Shown here in pieces: positions 47,007-54,796 of a stretch of 64,000 nucleotides of DNA. Source of the DNA: Wolfiporia cocos (lineage: Eukaryota > Basidiomycota > Agaricomycetes > Polyporales > Phaeolaceae); contig JACCLO010000009.1 of NCBI GenBank assembly GCA_029448655.1, positions 3,162,001 to 3,226,000 of the forward strand. Direction: 5' to 3'. Each line of letters opens with the position of its first letter. The first letter of the stretch is position 1. The notes under the pieces were generated by a model that did not search any database, was not told the DNA's origin, and saw only the letters and a list, made by a program, of their open reading frames with translations. The translations under genes were made by a program, and so were the position numbers.

Positions 47007-47535
47007 GGAATTTGTGACTGATGCATCAAATAATGCAAGAACAATGCAGGTCATCACTCTTTTGCCAGCTCCCATCAACAAACCATCATCATGTCCCTTC
47101 CTGTAGTTGACATTGTCATCAACTATGAAGGGGAAATTGCTGCATTGGTGGGGCGACCCACAACTGTCACAATCATTTGGTCACAGCATTGGTGGGCCGA
47201 CCCGCAAGCATCACGACCGTCAAGTCATGATGGTCGTGGGCCGACCCACAACTGTCACAACCGTCTGGTCGCGGAAGTCGTGGGCCGACCCACGACCGTC
47301 ATAACCATCCTGTCACGGTGGTTGTGGGCCGACCCGCAACCGTCACAACCATCTAGTCGCAGCAGTCTTGGGCCCACCCACAACTGTTGCAACCATCTGG
47401 TCACAGAAGACGTCGGCCCACCCGACGGTAGGCCGGACGGTTAGGGCATGGGCCGACGACCGGCTGACCTGAACCGTTAGGGGTTGGTACAAGCCGGTTG
47501 ACCTGAACCGTCACCTACTGTCACTGAAAGGTGTG
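47007..47535 (-). repeat. Right inverted terminal repeat of the KDZ element
   Basis: Inverted counterpart of 22114-23512. It has the unique inner stretch (47007-47140), about 6-7 of the 44-bp units (47145-47430, against ~26 on the left), and the outer unique segment GACCTGAACCGTCACC. The inner end is cut by Gyp-4. Confidence 0.85.
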
Positions 47536-47542
47536 GTTGGAC

Positions 47543-49088
47543 TTGGATGTTGTCGCTGGTCACCCCGCATTGCAGAGGTTTTGAGCTGGGCTTGTTTACC
47601 CGTTGTCAACGACTGGATAGAAGTTTATAGACTTTTTGGTCTATGGTATAGCTTGCCTAAAGCGTAGTCGACGTGGTTGGTATGAGATAGGTACTCGTCT
47701 CTATTTCCTCGAGTACGTTGGGCTTTGATTCCTATTAGTATACTGGTCTTTCGCCATTGGAATCATGACTTGTCAGTCAGCCTAAGGGTTGGTTTTGGTC
47801 CTAAGACCCCTAAAAGCGTATGTTTTTCCTATGTCTCCTACTTGTCTTTCCAAGGACGTAGTAGTGGGCTGTCGGTATTGTATGGTTACTTTCCGTATCG
47901 ATGGATCCCTTTGGAAGAGGGTTGTAACTTCGACTTAGGTGAAAACTTGGCGTATTGGCTTTATGAATTCGATTCGATTTTCTCAGGTTCGATGAATCGT
48001 AGGGGCAATTTAGGTTTGTTGCATTTAATTGACCGTGGGGACTGACGTGTAAGCGTTGTGTGTAAGGTGTGATCCCGTAGGGTGCTTGATCGAATGTATA
48101 TCCTCCTCTTCGCAACGAATGAGGTCGATCGTATGATTGCCGATTTTGTATGTCAGATGGCGATCTGAAGTTGGAATGAGTGAGATGGGTTTGGCGGCCC
48201 TTCTACGGACTATTGCTAGTCGTTCCGATGTGTTACGCATAGGTTGTAAAATTCCTCCTCCCGTTCGTAAGGTGGTTGGTGGAATAATGGAAATGCCCGG
48301 GTTATTTATACATGCAGGGCGTTGGTGACGTTAGAAGCGTCGGTGAGGTATCGTATGTCGTTAGTTTCTCCTGGTATTGCGCCATTGTTATACGATGTGG
48401 TTGGAAGCCTCCTCGATTGTGTATTTTTGTTTTTTATCTATAAGTCGTGCCGGTACGACTATAGTGGATGCTTCTGAGGTGTGGATTTTATGTGTACGAT
48501 TTTCTGTGTGGTTCGATCGTTCCTTGTCAGGAAGATTCGATTAGAATCTGTAAAAAGAACCCAGATCTTGTATAGCGCCTTTCTGTAAAGAAAAAGGTCT
48601 TGACGCTTTCGTGCCATTTTAAATGTCATCATATTGATTTCCATGAACCCTTGTCAGGGTTTGCAACGGGTAAATTCGGTGTTTAGGTATTTTCCGTGTT
48701 ACGATTTGTGACGTAATGGATAGTTTCTCATTATGTTTCTTTATGTATCTCTGTTTCCCTGAAACGGTGTAGGAAAAACGACGTATGTCGCTTTTAAGGA
48801 TTTTTGTCCTTTCTACTTATGTTTCTAAAGTTGGGATATACTCGGACTACGTTTTTTATGGATAGACTCTAAACCAATATCTCTCGTACATCGCACGATG
48901 GCGCATACGACGAGAATATCAGTGTTCGAGTTGTTTCCTGATTTTTACATCTAAAAACGAGTCACTGCAGTATTTACAAAGGTAAGGAACTAGTTACTGA
49001 AGTAACTATGAGGCTTGTCCATGATACTAGTACAGTCGATAGAGACTTGGAGCGACAATGAAAATGTGTAACTAATTAGCTACATTGT
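47543..49088 (-). other. LARD-5 interior, AT-rich, no supported gene
   Basis: Right flank of the KDZ insertion. 48350-49000 is strongly thymine-rich on the plus strand. One plus frame (47725-48045) and several minus frames are open by chance and show no motif. Confidence 0.55.
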
Positions 49089-49460
49089 CTAGTACCAGTG
49101 TATGTCGCCGTAGGCGAGCAGAAGCTCGACCATGCGGATTTCATAAGCGTCCTCCCGCCATTGGTACCAGTAGATCTGGTTCCTTGTTGTGTCCGGACCA
49201 CAGTATGTGATCCAGGCGGTCGTGTTGACTGCAAGGTGGGGGCGGACGTGTGGCGGAATCGAATTGAAAGTTGTGATACCTGGTCCGTCAAGTAGGCGGA
49301 TACCGAATCGGTGCTGTAGGAATTGCTGCAGGCTGGTGCAACTGCCCGGCCAATGCCAGCGTCCTACTTGCGGGTTGTAGGGCGTGACGACTCTGTGAGT
49401 CGTAAAGTGAGGGCCCGGGACCTCGCGGTATGTGGCGCCGTTGAAATGGAAAGATGACAT
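49089..49460 (-). CDS. LARD-5 123-residue ORF, unknown
   Basis: ATG 49460 (MSSFHFNGATYREVPGPHFT) to a stop at 49089. Rich in aromatic residues and His, with FLQHRFGIRLLDGPGITTFN and RNQIYWYQWREDAYEIRMVE. No family is recognised. It is the only ORF of note in an element whose LTRs look recently active. Possible readings are a leftover or substitute coding segment, or chance. An upstream leader of ~630 bases separates it from the 5' LTR. Confidence 0.4.
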   Translation of the reverse strand: MSSFHFNGATYREVPGPHFTTHRVVTPYNPQVGRWHWPGSCTSLQQFLQHRFGIRLLDGPGITTFNSIPPHVRPHLAVNTTAWITYCGPDTTRNQIYWYQWREDAYEIRMVELLLAYGDIHWY

Positions 49461-50080
49461 GGCTGCGATAAAATCTGTAAGAAAATGTCCTAGAGAGGGT
49501 ACGCGTAGCTAATCTAAGCTACAATCCTGGACCTAGCGCTGCTCTATGTACGTCGATGTGTCGGCGTCGGACGCGCATTTCTCTCATGCGCGCCGGTGAG
49601 TCGGTGGGATACAAACGGCAGGGAGGACCTACTCCCGCCGGACGGTTCCGTTTAGAGTATTACACTCATGGTGGTTAACCACGGCTTGGGCTGAGGACAC
49701 CGCGGGTTATGGCGCACCACCACCGTCTACTAAGAGCACGGGGTTGTCTGTTAAGACGTGGGCACTAGCCGCGGGCCTGGGCTACCGCAAGGGTAAAGCC
49801 GGATCCTTAGGCCTGGATCATAAGCCCCAGGACGCAGAGTGTGTCAGTCTGGCAATCTGCCATGGGTCGACAACACTCCAACGCCCCAGTAACAGCACTG
49901 GCCCTTTTCAGAGCGCAGCACCGGCCCTTAAGCCTAGGCGTCGGCATTATCCCCCAGAACTCAAAGCCTGTACATAGAAAAGCCCCTACAATAAAGAGGG
50001 GGAGAGTGCGACGCTAGGCCCTATAACAAAGTATAGAAGCAAATCACCCCAGTGCCTTTGCAGACAGGGGGGCGCAAAAA

Positions 50081-50091
50081 GACTAGTTAAT
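50081..50091 (-). promoter_or_regulatory. LARD-5 self-priming primer-binding site
   Basis: Minus-strand ATTAACTAGTC, one base after the 5' LTR. Its complement lies in the LTR (plus ATTAACTAGTC 50333-50343), ~34 bases past a TATATATA box (50370-50377). Confidence 0.8.
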
Positions 50092-50092
50092 A

Positions 50093-50949
50093 TGACACAG
50101 AACTAACTTGATATGCCTAAAGGTCTTGCTAGAAGCTGATAAGCTGGTTGTTGGGCAAGAAGGCGACTCAGTGATAGGGTCAATGGTCTGTTATAAGGAC
50201 CAAAGACTAGAGAGTCTAAGCAAGTATAGTTGAGGTACTGATTGGGCCTTGCTAGGGCTTAAGTATAGCAGTGGAAACCTAAGTAGACCTTTGCAGGTAC
50301 TACAAAGGGTGGTAATAAAAGTAAACGTCGAAATTAACTAGTCTGAGTCCTAAGCGACTCAGAGTACGGTATATATACATGTAAGGGCTAGGACCCTTGG
50401 TACTACGGCAGGACTAATGATACTGGCATAGATACATGTGATAGATAATAGCGACCAATAGGGTCGCTTGGCATAGAGCCGGGGATATGCATGTGATTAA
50501 CGACCAGTAATGGTCGCTGCATGATTGGTTGGTCTTAGACATGTGATGAGTGACTCATACACCGACCGGGGTATGTCTTGTGTGATGACTATGTGCTTGG
50601 TAAGGCACTGGACTAGATCATGTGATCTAAGTAGGCAAAAGGGTCCGTCCTTTAGTCATGAGTACATGACCAGCTTACTAAGCGGTCTGGGCTACTCTAT
50701 CAAGAGATATACCCGAAATACTGTTTGGGAACATGTGACTTATGAATGCGCATGTTAGATAAGATGTTACTACGTGATAAGATGAGATGTAACTACAGAG
50801 ATAAGATACTATCCTAGATAAGATGAGGTCACGTGCTAGATGAGGCCGTAGGGCGTCAACTAGCGTAAAGCATTGATATTGAGCTAACAAATGGGATAAA
50901 TTGCTAGAAATAGCAAGGAAATTGTAGGAAACAGATATAATCTGTGACA
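50093..50949 (-). repeat. 5' LTR of LARD-5
   Basis: 857 bp and nearly identical to 20499-21355 (two differences seen). The outer flank CGGAT continues as Gyp-2 protease. Confidence 0.92.
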
Positions 50950-51239
50950 CGGATATTGTAGTAGTATGGTGGCTTCTCGGTCTATTCGCCCATCTTTGTT
51001 TTCTGTTCCGTCAACATTTTTGACGATGATCGGGTTCTTCAAGGGTTGCGTGGGCACCTTGTATTTTTCTACCACTCTGCTGTGGATCAGGTTCGACATT
51101 GCCCCTGAGTCGATTAGTGCATTGCAATTCACGGGTTTTGCCAGCGTCATGATTACCGGGATGAAGAGGGATCGATTCTTCTCGAACGAGGTAATTACAT
51201 GCGCTGCTTTCTTGGAGGGTAAGACCGTGGGCTTCCCTC
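50950..51239 (-). pseudogene. Gyp-2 protease, N-terminal part of pol
   Basis: The aspartic protease active site reads NALIDSGAMSNLIH, after VITSFEKNRSLFIPVIM. It lies in the -1 frame relative to gag, and gag and pol frames overlap around GGATTTTGCCTAG. It is severed at 50950 by LARD-5 and continues at 20498. Confidence 0.85.
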
Positions 51240-52555
51240 CTAGGCAAAATCCTGTTCTTCTACGAGCCGTGCTAGGAGCTCGGGGTTCTTGGCTTTCAGA
51301 GCCCTAATTGCTGTGACCGCTCTGTTAGCGGTGATGTATTCAGTCTCTTCCTCGGAGACTTCTTCGATGCGAGCTTCTTGCTCGGCTTCTTCTTCTTCGG
51401 TCTTTCGAGTAGTCCGCCTAGGGCGGGCTGGCTTCCTCGGCTTCTTCGGGCAGTCTCGTGACATATGTCCTGGCTGATGACAGGTGAAGCATTTCCCTTC
51501 TTGATGTGATCGTCCCTTTCCTGGGTGGTCATTCGATCTACATCCATTGCGTTCGGATCTTTCGGTGCGGTTGTCTGTGGAGCACTAGTGCGTCCGTTAT
51601 TCTGGTTCGAGGCTTGCCAAGCTTTTTTCTTGACAAATGGTTTATCCCGTTTCAAGAATATCTTGTACGTATTTTCATAGGACGAGGCAGCGGACTGCCA
51701 TTCATCAATGGTTGCTGGTAGCGGTCGAACGCCGATGATATATCGGGTTGTATGTTCGGGTAACCCTTTCTCGAAGAGGGTTATGAGCAACGCGTTTCCG
51801 TCCGCGCTGTATCGATCGTACTGGGCCTTCCTGGCCAAGTTGTTGAACTCGGTGATATAATCATCGATGTCCTTTCTGTCCTTCCGCGCCTTCTGTACTT
51901 CTTCGATGGCTCCGAAGGCTTTCTGGAAGTCTGCATCAAACTGTGCAAGACTAGGCGGGAAGAATCGTTTCGTTTGGGGGTTCGTATAAACCCGGTGATA
52001 ATTCTGTTTCCATTGGCCCGTTTTCCCCTTGTTCGAAATATAAGAGAGGATAAAGATCACTCTCTGGACGTTGTTCTGGAATGACGTTTCGTACATTGTA
52101 AACCAGGAATTGCACTGGTTTATGAAGTTCTGCATGTCGGATCATTCCCCATCGAATACGTCTGGGGGATTGATCTTTATCATCGGGGGTCGGTAGTACG
52201 GGTTCGGCACCGGAGGTTGGGGCTGCGGCGCATTCGGTGGTGGGGGCCCGCCTGGGGGTCCTCCTCCTCCCTCTCCGGGGTTCCCTGGGTTCCCTCCAGG
52301 GTTTCCTCCTCCGGGGTTCGCGGGGGTTCCTCCTCCGAGTCCTCCAGGAGGGGGGGCATTCCCTCCTCCGAGTCTGAAGTTTCCTCCCAGTCCTCCTCCG
52401 CTTGTTCCTGCGGAGGTTCGTCCAAATAGGTCTGAAGGCCATGTTCCTGGGTTTCCCATTCCTCCACTTGGGCTAGTCCAAGACGGATTTCCTCCGCTAC
52501 CCATTCCGGGTGCGTTCTGTGGGGGGCTTCCAAAAAGGTCTGTTCCTCCAGCCAT
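51240..52555 (-). pseudogene. Gyp-2 gag, broken
   Basis: Start MAGGTDLFGSPPQNAPGMGS (52555), a Gly/Pro-rich N-terminus, then INPPDVFDGE, an in-frame TGA (~52140), capsid-like MQNFINQCNSWFTMYETSFQ and WKQNYHRVYT. A 1-base shift (~51490) follows, then the zinc knuckle CFTCHQPGHMSRDC (CX2CX4HX4C) and an acidic tail ending EEQDFA-stop. The tail resembles Gyp-1's DDQDFE-stop. A second open frame overlaps the first 375 bases (see findings). Confidence 0.85.
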
Positions 52556-52649
52556 AGGCCCAACTCCACTCTGCGCAAAAGCAGATATAAATCCTGGAGG
52601 GTCCTGTCCTCCGGTCTGGCTGTTATCTGTTCCTGTAAAGTTTCCAGGA

Positions 52650-53750
52650 TGTCACAGATTTATCTGGGGCTTACAGCATTTTTCCTACGATTATAGCAAT
52701 TTACCTGGGATTTATACGTCTACCTACAAGTTATCTACGGGTTAACCCCCATTGCCACCACGACAAGCTCTTAACTGGGCTTATCAACCACATGACTAGC
52801 TTACGTAACGCTACGGTACAACCACGTCCAATAGCAACACTACAGCATACGTCATACAGGTCTCGCCCGTCAGAGCAAGACCAGCCACATCATAGATCTT
52901 AGATCATAATGATAGGCCGAGCGCGGCACGCTCGCATAATAATGTCCACATGTACAAACAGTGCCTCGCGGCCTTGTACTATTGGGTCGGCCTTCCCGGC
53001 TTCCCACCGCCATAAGATCCTTGATCACAATGGCACCTCAGGCGCGCCACGCCTTCGCATAATAATGACAACACGGCCAAATAGCACTATATTAGCACCA
53101 AGGCAATATCGCTATAGGCTCGGCCTTCTCGGCCACCACACAGACTCGGAGTTCCCCAAGTCCTGGGCTTCTGCCATCACGGCATTGCCCAAACACCGGT
53201 CCTCGCCTCACGGCTAAGATCGCCATATGTTCCGGTAACCATCCGGTCCGGACATATCACATGCTAAGGTGCCTGTTGGCCCAATAGCATTACGACCTCG
53301 GCGTGCCGCCTTGGTCAGCACACGATGACCGGCCAATAGCCATTATACCTCACGGTATCCGGCAACCGGCATCCCTTATACCCGGGCTGTGCCCGCATTC
53401 ACATGTCCATCTAAACGATGAGACCACACGCTCTCTCTTTTACCATTGGCTCGGCCATTACCGGCGGGTCACGGCCTTTGTAGAGTAGTCGTACCACTTG
53501 GTCGCCCTTATGGCAACCAAGCCCACACTCCTTATCGGGCATGCACTATACAAATAGCACATGACCCGTTATATATGTATATATAAGTAGGGCCTTGACG
53601 GCCTATAACCTTAGTTCTATTCTTCTCGGCGTACGCCGTAGAAGAACCTCCTACCTTCCATAGCGTCTGATAACCTCTACCTCACCTAAGTCGCCTTAGT
53701 TCATCGCAAGGATACTGGCTTGGTGAGTCCCACAGAGCCATCTGTGTTAT
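52650..53750 (+). repeat. 1.1-kb family LTR joining Gyp-2 to Gyp-3
   Basis: TGTCACAGATTTATC...CATCTGTGTTA (last CA changed to TA). Left flank CAGGA is Gyp-2; right flank TCGCC is Gyp-3 gag. There is no target duplication, unlike the other four members of the family here. It is likely the product of recombination between two solo LTRs of this family, one in each Gypsy element. Confidence 0.85.
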
Positions 53751-54796
53751 CGCCGGTAGTTGATAAAATCGCCGCCGGACAAACCTCGGGGCACACTTGG
53801 AAAACATTCGCGGAAACGATCGAGAAGGTGTACGGCAAAAAGACGGACAAGGAGATTGCCGAAAAGGAGATTGAAGGGTACTTCGGAGACGAAGGGAAAA
53901 AGAAGCTCCAATCGGACTTCTTTTCTTGGGCACAGAAGCTCAGGACCCTGGCTCGCCTGGCCGGGACTGACAACAAAATGTTGTTCAGTCACATCAAACG
54001 GATCCTCCCGGAAAAGGTGCGAGAGACCCTCGCTACCTTGGAATCGGTGCCCGGCTTCACAATGTTGACCGACTGGGAGGTATACCTAGATATGGCCATT
54101 GACCTCTATAAGAGGCAATACCCAGATAAGCTCAAAGGCAAGATCTTTGAGGAAGAAAAGAAGAAGGAGTCGTCGGGGTCTGGCAAGACCGCCGACAAAG
54201 CTACGTCAAAGCCTGCCAAGGCTGATGACAAAGGCAAAGGCAAGGCAAAGGAAACCGGCTCTTACGGGAAGGACTGTCGCAAACACCCTGGACAACACAA
54301 ATGGGGCGACTGTCCGGAGAACCCGAAGAACAAGCCGAAGGAAGCCAAGCCGGCCAGTAGTGGAAGCGGAACGACGAAGCCGACAGGCTCGTCAAGCGGA
54401 ACACAACAGTCGGGCCAGAAGAAATTGGACCCGAAAAAGAAATACAAGGTCCGAATTGTCAGCACCCAGGAGCTGGTGACTGACGACAAAGATGAGTTCC
54501 CCCAAGCCGCCGTAGGGACCATCCGGACCAACGTTCCGAAGCAACCAGAGGTGGTTCCTCTGGCCCCCACTACGCGCATCAGCAATGAGGAGCAAAGCGG
54601 GAGCTCAGTGCGATCGGCTGAAAGCACCAGCCCCGTCCAGACCCAGTCGACTGGTTCGACTTCGACTGCGCCTACACCGTCGGGCGACTCCATCAGGACA
54701 CATCTGCCCTGGCTTCGCAAGCGGATAGCCGACTCCGCAAACACCCTGGGCATCTACGGAAGCTCTGCCTCGGGTTTTCCCACCAAGCACATGTGA
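53751..54796 (+). pseudogene. Gyp-3 gag, 5' part missing
   Basis: The frame enters from the LTR and continues as PVVDKIAAGQTSGHTWKTFA, KKTDKEIAEKEIEGYFGDEG, GFTMLTDWEVYLDMAIDLYK, then a Lys/Ser-rich tail to PTKHM-stop. It aligns with Gyp-4 gag from its middle onward. The nucleocapsid motif is atypical: CRKHPGQHKWGDC, CX2HX3HX4C, with His at the second ligand position. All sequence upstream was lost at the LTR junction. Confidence 0.82.

Larger units (their letters stand above)
22114..47535. mobile_element. KDZ DNA transposon (25.4 kb) with TET/JBP cargo
   Basis: Bounded by long inverted repeats (about 22114-23512 and 47007-47535) built of 44-bp units. It is flanked by GTTGGAC on both sides (22107-22113, 47536-47542); taken as 8 bp the copies are AGTTGGAC and GGTTGGAC. 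Genes read X(-), KDZ transposase(+), TET/JBP(-), HMG-like(+), giving two divergent pairs. KDZ transposases with linked TET/JBP genes are an established combination in basidiomycetes. Three solo LTRs and the 10-kb Gyp-4 element lie inside. The exact ends are my best fit, since the first ~10 bases of the two inverted repeats are imperfect (GAGCCCATTCAG against CACACCTTTCAG). Confidence 0.75.
20499..50949 (-). mobile_element. LARD-5: large non-autonomous LTR element inserted in Gyp-2 protease
   Basis: Two 857-bp direct LTRs (20499-21355 and 50093-50949) differ at only about two positions by eye. They enclose a pol-less interior of ~3.3 kb once the KDZ element is removed. Flanks are GGAT-type (TGGAT on the left, CGGAT on the right), a 5-bp duplication with one mismatch. 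Removing the block with one flank copy restores Gyp-2 in frame as ATILLQYPKTQKTRKVRFLV, aligning with Gyp-1 VYLPIKYGGKERKVRFLV. A polypurine tract precedes the 3' LTR and a self-priming site follows the 5' LTR. The interior codes only a 123-residue frame (49089-49460). Confidence 0.9.
12835..52649 (-). mobile_element. Gyp-2: decayed chromodomain Ty3/Gypsy element, massively nested
   Basis: The outer host element of the array. In minus-strand order it has gag (52555-51240), protease (51239-50950), then after the LARD-5 insertion dUTPase, RT, RNase H, integrase and chromodomain (20498-15900), ORF3 (15758-13597), polypurine tract (AGGGAGGGGCTGA) and 3' LTR (12835-13542). Without inserts it is roughly 7-8 kb. 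The 5' LTR is missing because the element ends at an LTR with unmatched flanks (52650-53750). Several stops and indels make it inactive. Domain order matches intact Gyp-1 throughout. Confidence 0.88.

Noticed and set aside
52650..53750. LTR as the 5' LTR of Gyp-3
   Set aside because: Gyp-3 begins in mid-gag right at the LTR edge, with no leader or primer site, and the LTR family differs from the Gyp-4 type expected for this lineage.
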